Shown here: positions 10,335-21,438 of the stretch, piece after piece
Layout of the letters: the number at the start of each line of letters is the position of its first letter
Numbering within the stretch: the first letter of the stretch is position 1
DNA from: Codonopsis lanceolata
Lineage: Eukaryota; Streptophyta; Magnoliopsida; Asterales; Campanulaceae
Assembly (NCBI GenBank): GCA_013146195.2
Contig: CM028382.1
Location: forward strand, 56,340,027 to 56,404,026
Length of the DNA stretch: 64,000 nucleotides
Reading direction: 5' to 3'
Notes under the pieces: model-generated
Told to the model about the DNA's origin: nothing
Database searches by the model: none
Seen by the model: the letters and a program-made list of their open reading frames with translations, nothing else
Made by a program: the position numbers and the translations under genes

Positions 10335-12278
10335 GGGGGTGGTCTCCTGCAAAACGGTCTTACGGATCCTTATCCGTAAGACGGAGCCTCATTTAGAAAT
10401 TCGGGGGTTATAATAAATAAATAATATGTTACAAAATTTTGTAAAAGATAATCAGGTGAGATGGTTCACAGGAAAACACATAAGGTTTAGAATTTAGCAT
10501 GTTGATCAGGTTCAAAATTCCCTAGTGCTTTTTTAATGTTTTATTGCTAGAGATGTGTCATTTTGCTCCGGTGCCCCTGCACTTTTAAGGTTTGCCGCCG
10601 AAATTCTTATGTTTCCCACGCCTTACAGTTTAATCATTTGTCAGCCTCGTTAGCATCAATTGTCTTGAAATACTTGACGGATTTTAATGGACTTTAACGA
10701 AATGCTAAATGACACCTTTAAAGCCAAACGTGACACATTGAAAAGACAAAAGTGACACTATAAAGGGAAATTTATTATAATTCTCATTAAAATACAAAGT
10801 AATACTCTTAATACTAAAAAGTTACATTTTTAATACTAAAAAGTTACATTTTTAATACTAAAAATGACAAATTTAATACTAAAAAGTGACACATTTAATA
10901 CTAAAAAGTGACACTTTTAATACTAAAAGTGACACTTTAATGCTAAAAAGTGACACATTTAATACTTGACGGACCTTAATGGACTTTAACGAAATGCTAA
11001 ATGACACGTTTAAAGCCAAACGTGACACATTAAAAAGACAAAAGTGACACATTTTAAGGTTGAAAATGACACTATAAAGGGAAATTTATTATAATTCTCA
11101 TTAAAATTCAAAGTGATACTCTTAATGCTAAAAAGTGATACTCTTAATACTAAAAAGTAACACTCTTAATACTAAAAAGTGACACTCTTAATACTAAAAA
11201 GTGACACATTTAATTCTAAAAAATGACACATTTAATACTAAAAAGTGACACTCTTAATACTAAAAAGTGACACTCTTAATACTAAAAAGTGATACATTTA
11301 ATACTAAAAAATGTTACTTTAAAACTAACGTTGACTGCTAAAAGTGACACATTTAATACTAAAACTTGACATTTTCAATGATAAAAAGTGACACATTTAA
11401 TATTAACAGTGTCACTTTATAGTATAACATGTGTCAATTTTGGCCTTAGAAGTGTCACTTTACAATTTTTTATGAAAATTATAATTTTTTTCCTAAATGT
11501 GTCTCTTTTAGTCTTAAATGTGTTACTTTCACTTTGAAAAATGTCTCATTTTTTTATTAATAAAAATCATTACGTTTAACATTAAAGTGTTATTTTATAA
11601 CATTAAAAGTGTCATTTTTTTAGAATTAAATGTGTTACTTTTTAGCATTGATAATATCACGTTTTAATATTAAATGTGTCACTTTTTAGTATTAAGAGTG
11701 TCACTTTTTAGTATTAAATGTGTCACTTTTTAGTATTAAGAGTGTCACTTTTTAGTATTTAGAGTGTCACTTTGTATTTTAATAATAATTATAACAAATT
11801 TTCGTTTATAGTGTCATTTTTAACATTAAAATGTGTCACTTTTAAAATTAAAATGTGTCACTTTTAAAATTAAAATGTGTCACTTTTGTGTTTTTAATGT
11901 GTCATGTTTCGTTTTAAATGTGTTATTTAGCATTTAGTCAAAGTCCGTTAGGATCTATTAAGTATCTCAAGGTAATTGATGCTAACGGAGCTGACAAAGG
12001 ATTAAACTGCAAGGCGTGGGAATTCGGCGGCAAACATTGAAAGTGGAGGAGCACCGAGCAAATAGAGGAAATGAGCATTAGAACTTAATTTTGAAGCTGG
12101 GGCGTGTCAAACCTTGGACCACATTGGGCTAAACCTTTATGGTTCGCCATTCACCAAATCGGCTGGCCAATTTTTGTGATTTTTGTTAACATGTTTAGTT
12201 ATTAACCCGCGAATTACTAAATGGGGCTCCGTCTTACGGATTTAGGATCCGTAAGACCGTCCTACACAAGTCTTTGCC
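10335..12278. mobile_element. foldback Mutator-like element (MULE), non-autonomous
   Basis: It is flanked by a perfect 9-bp duplication taaatcgat (10326-10334 and 12279-12287). The termini share acggtcttacggatcc... and ...tccgtaagacggagccNcatttag in inverted orientation, and each end has its own small palindrome around GTCTTACGGAT. Arms of several hundred bases are inverted copies of each other. The middle is an array of about 21-nt units (aatactaaaaagtgacactctt) in one orientation (about 10790-11400) and their complement (about 11540-11900). No transposase ORF is present. Confidence 0.85.
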
Positions 12279-12539
12279 TAAATCGATTAGTAATGGTATT
12301 TTGGGGTTTCATGGAAAGATAGGCCTTTTTGGGAATATTTGAGTAAGTGAAGCAGTTTTTACTATTGGTGCCTTTGACCAAGCCTTTTTTAAAAATCCCC
12401 GTGAATATGGTATATATTAAATATGGCTTTTTGACCCACTAAGTTATCTTTTATAACCTTTGACCAAATTTTTTAGATAACTTCCCAAAAGTCCCCCAAA
12501 ACCTCTCAAAACCTAACTAGCTATATTTTCCCTTGGCGG

Positions 12540-12935
12540 GAAAACCATTAACATCGATTGCAGTGGTTTCACCAATTCGTACATACTCGTCATGATGATC
12601 GGTGGATGTGTCATATGTCAACTGACGGATAACAACAGTGAACTTTTGCAGTGAGAATGTCCCTTTCTACCGATTGCATCAACTTTCATTTGAAAATACT
12701 TTGAATAAATTGAAAAGGCTTCTACAATTCAAAGGAATAACTTCTTGCTTATTCGGTACCTTTTCCTTAACATTTGATCCGTGTAAACAGGCTCATTGGA
12801 GAAATAGTCGTTGAAAAGCTTTTCATGTCCAACTTCACATTCTCGATTATGACCCTTGGAGCTTCCATTTTAATTTGCATAATCATCCTCGTTATTATTT
12901 TCACTTGAATTGTCTGTCAATTCATCGTATACGAA
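12540..12935 (-). pseudogene. Harbinger transposase fragment, copy B
   Basis: Duplicate of the copy A fragment with more stops and an internal deletion of about 110 bp relative to 8505-8625. The DEYxRIG-like segment (tcgtacatactcgtcatgatgatcgg region) and the acidic N-terminal segment are recognisable on the minus strand. Confidence 0.6.
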
Positions 12936-13084
12936 TTGTAGGATTAGCAAGTTCGAGGGATTGGAGTTTTAGTGCGGAGATTGTAGAGAGAGTGAGTTGA
13001 CACACAGTTACTCGAACATTTACGTGAACGGACTTTTGTGAGTGGTAGTTGCATCCTGGATACTCGAAAGTGGGTTATGGGTAG

Positions 13085-13580
13085 TGTTAGCAATTGGGCT
13101 TATGGCTCGATTATTTACTTCCGCTAACATGAAATATATTTATATTATTAAAGGTTAATTAGTTTTCTAATTCGAAGGGGTTCGAGATTGACTTAACTTA
13201 ACCTACAAGAAATAGGTTTCTTGGTAATAATATAAATAGGACAACTAAAGGGGTAAAACCCTAACCAAGAACACGCCTAGAAGAAGACGTCTTCCTTGGC
13301 CGCCCCTCTCTCTTTCTCCTATATTCTATCTCACCAAAATACTCTCTCTAGCCTAAACATTAAGCGGCTTGGATTTATGGTGTGAACCAGAATTGATATT
13401 CGTGCAACGTAATATCAATCCGACGAGAGAGACTTGCAGGATCTTTGATCGTGACATACGTAGATCGTAGCTCAAGCAGAAAGTCTTCCGCTTCGCTCAA
13501 AGTTCAAGTTCGCACGAGATAACTCATGATTATTCTTAGATAACGAACTTGATTGGTATATATTGAAATATAAACCTTCA
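13085..13580 (+). repeat. 5' LTR of the nested Copia element
   Basis: 496 bp, TGTTAGCAATTGGGC to ATAAACCTTCA, matching 24541-25049 with scattered differences. The TATA-like tataaatag lies near 13230. The primer-binding-site-like ttgtatcagagcc follows immediately. Confidence 0.9.
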
Positions 13581-14629
13581 TTGTATCAGAGCCTATATGC
13601 TTAATTGCTCGTTTCGTTATGCCATGAATTGCATGCTTTTGTTTTTTGGGTTCGTTTAAAAGTTTTACCCGATATCGAACCAAATGGGTTTTATTATTTC
13701 ATGTGTAAAACGATTTTATTTTCAAGAAAATTTTATACGTATGAGTTCCCTATGACGAGGTGAACAATATACTAAATTCTCGTTGAAATCCGTTGGGTAT
13801 TTCTCAAAATATAGCAAACCCTAGTTTTGTTGAAAATTGTTTTTTTTTTGAAACTTTGTATGCTATTTTGACCTATTTATATTCTTTAAAATCGTGGTTT
13901 TATGGTTTGTACTTGTAGTACTCCGCGCGGGCTTTCCAATGACATATTATATGCTTAATTTGGACTTAAAATGTACGTTTTACTGCCTCGAGAAGTTGGC
14001 TCGCGGATAACGTTCGCGAATCGATTTTCCGGGTTATAAAAATGGCATCCCAACTTCCCCACTCTCGGCCTCAATGCACGTGCCTCTTGTGGCATTCCTT
14101 TTGGTGTAAAAAGTACATGACTAGAAAGTACTCGATGAGACGAATCCAACGCCACCGTCCGCGACCTCATCGGAGTTCGGGAAGGCGGCGCGTGGACAAC
14201 ACGCTCTGGCTGGGCGCGTGAGATGCTGCGTGGAAGATCAGTCAATCGTTGACTGGTCAATGGTCAAATAGTTGACTGGTGACGTGTTCGTCACGTCACC
14301 TACCATGTCAGTAAAGTGGGACCCACTCCAGTGACACATTTTTTGTGATGTCATCAGTGACGTCAGCCCTGACACGTCAGCTACCACATCTTCAGTGATG
14401 TCAGCGTGATGTCAGCTCTGCCACGCCAAACTGCCACATCATCAGTGACGTCAGCCCTCCCAGGAAGCCCACACGAACCGGTGGCGTGTGTGATCGCGTG
14501 TGGCATCTGTGGAGCTCCGTTTTTTAAACGATCGGCGCATCTAGACCTATTTTGGCATTCTGAGTCCAATGGTGACCTCTATTTTGGTCAATTCAGCCTG
14601 AAAATATTTGTTTTCATTTTTTCAGTGTA
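13581..14629 (+). other. Copia leader with clustered TGACGTCA-type motifs
   Basis: Untranslated leader between the primer site and Gag, here up to the MULE insertion. From about 14276 to 14455 it is dense in bZIP-type motifs: TGACGTCA at 14358-14365 and 14446-14453, several TGATGTCA, and CACGTCA variants in loosely repeated phrases (gtcagctctgccac, ctaccacatc). No convincing ORF. Confidence 0.6.
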
Positions 14630-16016
14630 GGCAAAACCCATCATTTGGCCACCCAACTTTTCAAAAAATTGTAAGGCGGCCACCGAAAGTTTAAAACTTG
14701 CAATGAGGCCACTGAACTAAATTTATGTTGCAAACGTGCCCATATTTTGGATGTCTGTTAGCTCCACCGTTAAATATGAGTGAAATCCCTATTTTGCCCC
14801 CTTTAAATAACAATTATTCCCTTTATGTGATATTAGAAACCCAAAGGGGTCTAATGAAAAAAATATATATCACATATAAACCCTCTTCATCTCCCATCTT
14901 TCTCTCTCTCTCGCCCGATCTCCAAAGAAATCGTCGTCTCCCTCGCTCTCTCCCTCCTCAAGACCCACCGTCGAATCTACATCTCTATTCATCCCGCCAT
15001 CCATCCTTCCCAATGATAGGTTTGGTCCGGCCCCTATATAAACCCAGCAACTCCTCCTTCTCCGGTGAACCAGCTGGCGACGCCATCTCCCTCATCTCTC
15101 TCTCTAATTCGTTCACACCAAGCCCGCCGCAGTTTCCCTCTGCCCAATCAATCGACAGCCGCCGCCCTTTTTGTAACCCCGATCTCCAGCCATCACCCAG
15201 CGTTCTACCTCCCCTTCATCCATCACCGATGCTGACCCCCCTCCATTTAATCTCCATATCCCTCGCTCCGGTTTCATCTCCCAGATTCGCCACCCACCAT
15301 GTCTGGCCGAGCTCCACACCTAGCTTGAATCCTCCATCTTTGCCGCCATCTCCTTCATATCACAAAAGCTCCACCAAGGTCCAACTGCCGATAACCCCTT
15401 CCAGTTAACTTCTAGCTGCTTCCATCTCCGTTCATCCCCAATCAAGTGATGTGGCATAGATCCCCAATCCAGGGGACGGCTAAAGAAGGATCCCTCTCTG
15501 GTCAAGTAACCCAGATCTGGTTTTATCTCTCTCGTCATCTTCGTTTTCGGATCTGGGTTTTGGTGGGTTTGTTTAATGGAGGAAATTTACGGGGGTTTTA
15601 AGATCCAATGACACAGATTCTACTTTTTGAGATTTTCGAAAGACAAGGGAAGATTTACCCCCACCGATGTTGCTTGTCTTCATTTGATGATGGTGGGAGA
15701 TGGTACAGAGGGAGGTGGAAGGTGGTGGATTGGGGCGGTTGATGGTGGGAGTAGTAAGAAAGAAGACGACATATTTATAAAAAAAATTCAGTTAGACCCC
15801 TTTGGGTTTCTAATATCACATAAAGAGAATAATTGTTATTTAAAGGGGGCAAAATAGGGATTTCACTCATATTTAACGATGGAGCTAACGGACATCCAAA
15901 ATATGGGCACGCTTGCAACATAAATTTAGTTCAGTGGCCTCATTGCAAGTTTTAAACTTTCGGTGGCCGCCTTGCAATTTTTTGAAAAGTTGGGTGGCCA
16001 ACTGGAGGGTTTTGCC
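14630..16016. mobile_element. MULE with 225-bp terminal inverted repeats, GC-rich core (Pack-MULE candidate)
   Basis: Flanked by a perfect 9-bp duplication ttcagtgta (14621-14629, 16017-16025). Terminal inverted repeats run 14630-14854 and 15792-16016, start GGCAAAACCC and differ at only a few positions by eye. The core (about 14880-15770) is C/T-rich on the plus strand and much richer in GC than the surroundings, with stretches resembling a 5' UTR and first exon. It has no transposase. A 227-codon plus-strand ORF reads through one TIR and is low-complexity Ser/Pro, so it is not called as a gene. Confidence 0.85.
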
Positions 16017-16499
16017 TTCAGTGTATAAAAACTTGTTTTTGATTTATAAAAAATTCAAAAATAATATCCAGTGGCTGTTTTGTCATTCTGTGACTGTTTA
16101 GGGCTATTTGGGATTGTTTTGAATTTTTTTAAAATTCTCTGTGAATTTTAAATTATTTTTAAGTCATTTTTAGCATAATTAATTATCGTTTTGGGGTCTA
16201 AAATTGTTATTGGGACTATACGAGACCCAATAAATTTATTTTCAGTAGTGAAAATATTCTTTGTACATGTTATGTGCTTGGATGAACTTGTTCTATCTTA
16301 TTTCTTTTGTTTAAATTATCAATTTATGAATATTTTTACGTTGTGCATACTTTGGTTGTGATTACGAGCCTCGCGGATTTTCCCTTCTTACGTGTATGAT
16401 GTAATTATGTTTAGTAATTGATTTTTTGGAACAAAAGTGAATCAAAATATATACACGCTTATGTCTTATTTTTCTTGTAATAAATTGTAGTGGACTTCG

Positions 16500-17340
16500 A
16501 ATAATGTAATCGCTGACCTTAACAAGGGTGAGAAATTAGATGGCACAAACTATAGTGTTTGGCAAAGGAAAATCACATATTTGCTAAATGAGCAAGAGGT
16601 TCTTGACAACCTAGATACTGTGAAGGTAGAACTAGAGATGGGTAATTTGACGATCACCCAGCATCGCCAGAAAATGCAGGAATTCCTTAAATGGAAAAAG
16701 AAAGATCGATGTACATGCACGTTTTACTATGTTGAGTAGCATGCATAATGATCTGATTAACGAGTTTAAGGATTGCCTGACTGCAAAACAAATGTGGGAC
16801 AACATTAAGCTTATTTATGGAAATACTTATGCTACAAAGTTGAGGACTTTGACTTATAAGTTTGAAAGCTATAAGATTAACCAGAAACGTATCATTCTTG
16901 AACAACTACGTGAGATGTCAGGAATGATTCATGAGCTTAAGGCTGCTGGTTTTATCTTATCTGATGAACAGCAAGTTCAAGCAGTGATTCATTCACTGCC
17001 TGACTCTCGGAGTAGTTTGAGGCGTATTCTGACTCATACGGACTCCATTCAGACTTTTGCAAATATATCTCTCCATATTGAGCTTGAGGCTGAGTGTCAT
17101 GAAGCGAATCGCGCGATAAGTGCTGCGACTCGTGATCTTGCTCTTGTTTTCCTTGAGGGTCCGCGCAGCCATATGGGCAACGCAAGAAACAAACTAAAGG
17201 CAAGAAGACTCAAAATTTAGGCCCCAAAAGTGACAAGATTGCTAAACACCGAAGAGGCAAAAAGAATATTGCTAAGCAGAAGTGCTACAATTGTGGTACC
17301 TTGGGTCATTTTGCTCGGACTTGTCTTGAGCCCAAAAAGG
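16500..17340 (+). pseudogene. Copia Gag (UBN2-type nucleocapsid) pseudogene
   Basis: It begins near SNNVIADLNKGEKLDGTNYS-V-W-x-R-K, the usual N-terminus of plant Copia Gag. A frameshift near 16725 moves to the frame starting MLSSMHNDLINEFKDC (to about 17155), and a second near 17160 leads to the CCHC zinc knuckle CYNCGTLGHFARTC at about 17282-17323. Gag packages element RNA into virus-like particles, and the knuckle binds RNA. The start codon is not clear, because the expected ATG position appears to read GTG/TGG. Two frameshifts make it non-functional. Confidence 0.8.
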
Positions 17341-17399
17341 TATCCCTTAATCCTATCTCCTTGCAAAGTTATGTTTGCTCTCATGTTTTATTAGCTGAC

Positions 17400-17865
17400 T
17401 CTTTCCCTGTGTGGATTGTAGACTGAGGCTCAACCAAACATGTGACGAGGGATCGAGAAGGATTTGTAAATTATCAAAAAGTTCATATGGGTACAAGAAG
17501 AATTTCCATGGGAAACAGTTCGTCTGTTGAAATCAAAAGAGTTGGCTCATACCAACTTCAATTGTGGAATGGACGCACATTGACTCTTCATGAAGTTCTT
17601 TATGCACCTGGAATTCGACATAATCTATTATCAGTAGTACAATTGCTAAGACATTGATATTCTTTTAATTTTAGTGATGATCACTTGAATATTTGTTTTG
17701 GTGATGAGATTTTGGGACATGGTTTTTTGTCAGATAAGTTCTTTAAATTAGATTTCTTGGATTCTCATAATTCTTCTGTTAATTCTTCTTCTTGTATGGT
17801 TTATGATAATTCTAATTTCGAGTTGTGGCATGCTAGACTTGGACATATAGGAAAAAATAGGAGGT
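17400..17865 (+). pseudogene. Copia protease and GAG-pre-integrase segment
   Basis: WIVD-stop-GSTKHVT shows the aspartic protease active site (D-S/T-G) with its middle codon changed to TGA (17424-17426). HEVLYAPGIRHNLLSVVQLL (to about 17650) is the typical protease end. Another TGA follows at 17655-17657. FELWHARLGHIGKNR (about 17818-17862) is the GAG-pre-integrase motif. The sequence then breaks off into Athila-like DNA. Loss of the catalytic serine position alone would abolish polyprotein processing. Confidence 0.8.
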
Positions 17866-20800
17866 GTTCAAGCTTAAATGACTTCAATTAAAGCACTTCA
17901 TTGGTCATGGATTTTATGGAAATGCCGTGTGCGCGTTTCTAAATGAACCGGTGCCTCCGTAGGCGAAATATTGGTTTCTTTTATTTCTTTTGTATTTATA
18001 TGTCTTGTATTTTGAGTCGCTTTTCGAAACCCTCTCAAGTTTGTGGGTTTGTAGGGAGGTGTATATAGAGTCCCCACACCAAAATTATTTTCTCTTTATT
18101 TTAATTTTAATTACATTATAATTTCTCTCATATATTTCTTTTGAGCTTGATTTGATGTAGGGGTTGAGCAATTATTGAAGTTTGGGGTGACTCGTGGAGA
18201 TTCATAGAGATTCATGGAGTGGAGTATTCATGGCTTGAACTTCAAGTGAACTGACTTTGCGGGAGTTTTCTCTTCTCTTTCCTCCCCCATTTATATGCAT
18301 TTTTATGATCATGAACATTGTGGGCAATGTTCGGTTATAAGTTTGGGGGTGGGGTCGGCCTTATTTTTGCCCTTGATTTTTGGGAAAATTTTGAAAATTT
18401 TTAGAAAATTTCAAGCTAATTTGGCCCCCATTAATTATGCTTTGATCATTCATCTCATCACTTTAGCGCTCATTGAGTTGTATGTGCATTATTTTTTTGG
18501 ATTCGGTCTTGAGATTATTACATGCATAGTTGAGGATATTTTGTGATTTTTGTGCTAGCTTTCCATCATTCATGTTAAATAGTGCCCATGTGTGGATCTC
18601 TTGATGAATTTTTAAGCTAAGCTCTAGCTTTGCATGCTTTGGTTGTGCATGTGTTATGAGTACCTTGTTGTGAGTTGTGATGCCGTTAGATGATTTCGAG
18701 ATTAATGAATAGCTTGGCTTGTGAGTATGACAATAGCATGATACAGGCCATGTTTGACTCGTTTGTGCCATATTGACCTACCCATGTTCACATTAAATCT
18801 CTAGATTCCCATTTGAGCCTTATTAAAAGAATGGTGTGTGCAAAAGCACACAATGACCCCCATTCGCCTTCATTTCGATCACCCACATTGACTTATCCCA
18901 TGAGCCTATACACTTTATCCAACCCTTTGAGAGAGCACTTTGTGAAATGAATTTCTAAATTTATGTCTTGGAGGGAATGTGAGCTTCATGGAAGTGTTAT
19001 TCTTCATGTATTGGTGTGGTGTGGTTTTAATCTTGGTTGATAAGTTTGGGGGTTGTTTATCTTGTAAAAAGGGGCCCTTGTGTAAAAAAAAAGAATCAAA
19101 AGTAAAGGGGAGCCCAAAATTGTGAACCATTTGCGCTCTAAAGTCATTCAAAAAGGGAAATTGTGGGATGAAAAATCATTTGTGGTAGTTTGATACACTC
19201 TCAACCCCAAGTTCTTGATATAAAAAAGAAGAAGCTAAGTTTGGGGGTTGTTGAGAAAAATGGTGAGTTATGATGGAGTATGTTCTTTCATGAAGCTAGA
19301 CTTGAATGTGAAGGTTCACTTGTGCTCTCTTGTCTTGATTCCCATCCCTTCATTTGTAGCTCAACCTTGGCCTAAAATTACAAGCTTTGCAAAATTCCTA
19401 TTGATATTGTCATGCCATGAGTTAGTGCCTTGTGAAGCATATCTCTTTCGGTTTCATGGCTTATGCTTGGTATCTCATTGAACGTTCAATCGTAGGCTTA
19501 CTAGCTAGAGCAATGCTATTTAGTCATGGGTTTGTGTTTCATGTTTTTTAGTAAGTGTTTGAGGAAATTTAGCTAGCATTGAAATCACATCATACCTTGG
19601 TTATGCATTTTTATAATCTTGAGTTTGATCTCTTATATGGTAATGCATATGGGATCTTAATTGAGTGTCGCCTTCATGTCACCTTGTTCTCGAGCTTCTC
19701 CATAATCCATATCTCTCTTTGCTCGGGACGATCAAAGCTTAAGTTTGGGGATGTTGATAAGCTTGTTATTTTCCTTTTATTTTCATTATTTTTCGAAATT
19801 TTATTGATTAGTTTGAGCTTTAGTTAATAATTAATTGCATTTGAGATACTATTTTTATGTATTTTGTGCTTCATGTAGATATCTCAAAAATATTTGAGGT
19901 TTTATGGCTCAATATATGCAAATCAAGGCAATTCCAGGGTTCAATGTTAAGTTTTGATACTTGTCGTTAGGGTCCGTTAAGAGTTTCAAGGCAAATTAAA
20001 GCTAACTAAAGCTAATAGTGCTAACGGAGGACTTAGTTGCAAAGCCTGGGAGCAGAGGGTCTTCGGCAGCCGCATTTTGGAAGGTAAGTGCACCAGAGTC
20101 TCTAAAATACAGGGGAGGCCGGCACCCATTCTTGAAACCCTGCCAGATGCATTGTCCCATGTCCAGCCGGCCACGTCACCACCTCCACTAGCATGACCCG
20201 CGTGTCCCTAATGCCGGATCAGATCCTGCCCGCATCTTCCCTGCTCCATTCCTGCCCATCAGCCCACTTCCCTCTCACAGCCGCGCACCATTTTAACCTG
20301 GGTAGACGCCCTTCTCCCTGGGTCGCCCATGACCTAGTGTGACCCAACTCCCATTTCCTTGCTTTTTTGCCCCTAAAAGTCCTATCCTTTCCCTATTCTG
20401 CCCCTGTTTTGTGGAGACTCCAATCTACCTTCTTTTATTTTCTTCCAATCGGCATTTTTGAGAAGCATCCACCAGTTTTAGGGCAGCAGCCCTAAAACTC
20501 TTCCCAATTCCATTTTATCCACCTCTCCACGCAAATCAAAAATGCATCCATTTTGAAGGTTTGAAGCATCAAATCAAGGGGTCAAGGAAGCAAGATTAAG
20601 TGAAGTCAACCAAAGATTGCAACTTTAATTGGTTTAATTCTTCCACTTCTTTATTTATTTTAGTGTTGTAATTTTTGGAGAAACTTTACATTTATCTTGA
20701 TATCTTGATGATGAGCTAAATATATTTTTGGATTGTGATTATTATCTATGTTGAATGTGATGTTTTAATTTAATTTCTCTCTATTTAATGTATTACTCAT

Positions 20801-21438
20801 ATATTTTTGGTCTTTATCATTGTGTGCTTAATGCTTTTAATGAAGTCATGAATCATTAAATGAACACTAGAATGATAGGATACGAAGCGAAAGCCCTTCC
20901 TATTATTTTGAAAATCGTGATAATTGTTTACGTCTCTAAAGCACACCAATTGTCGAAGGTCGTAGATAGTCATTAGGTGCTTAATCTATCACGCGGCTAT
21001 TTTCTCCCTTAGGTTATGTGTTGCGATGATATGAGCCCGTACCAAGGATGAGTGATAGCTAGGTTTTCTATACGTAGCGAAAGCCCGTAGAAAATATTAG
21101 TGTGCACCCGACTACCAAAAATTTGAGTTCAGAAAAATATAGAGAGTTAAATTAAACATTGGCTAGACTAGAAATATCACAATCCTACTTTTTACCTTGA
21201 TTTGATGTTGCCACTGTTTCATTGTCGCGTTAATTTAGTTTACTTTCTTGCTTTTGTTTTGTTTATTTTATTTTTATTTTAAATCAAATTTCCGTTAGCT
21301 TAGATAAAATTAGGTGTGCCCAATTTTAGTACTTAGGATTTATTTCTAGCTCTATCCTCGTGGGATCGACTCATACTTATGAACTTTATTACTTGATACG
21401 ACCGGATAATCTTGTCCGTGTTGCGTTCGCGCACATCA
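17866..21438 (+). mobile_element. truncated Athila-like Gypsy 3' end inserted in Copia integrase
   Basis: It replaces most of the Copia integrase. It starts near gtgttcaagcttaaatgac..ttaaagcac, which resembles the sequence just after the integrase stop of the Athila-like element at 56220. About 1.9 kb of non-coding tail follows, with several aagtttgggg purine tracts (about 18340, 19040, 19238, 19744) and then one LTR. No gag or pol is included, so the element is a 3' fragment, or insertion was followed by deletion. No target duplication could be defined. Confidence 0.65.
19755..21438 (+). repeat. Athila-like LTR (1.68 kb)
   Basis: It begins TGATAAGC directly after aagtttggggatgt and ends GCGCACATCA, so the ends are TGAT/ATCA. 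Motifs shared with the degenerate LTR at 40936-42353 include the 'tccgttaagag...caaggcaaa...gctaacgga' block (19970-20030) and the right-hand 'tgggatcgactcatacttatga' block. Confidence 0.7.

Noticed and set aside
10790..11900. Possible CRISPR-like array of about 21-nt repeats
   Set aside because: No unique spacers, and repeats are diverged, directly adjoining and inverted in the second half; it is the core of a foldback MULE in a plant genome.
14725..15408. 227-codon plus-strand ORF
   Set aside because: It begins inside the MULE's left inverted repeat, is a Ser/Pro/Leu-rich reading of CT-rich DNA and has no domain; treated as part of the MULE core.
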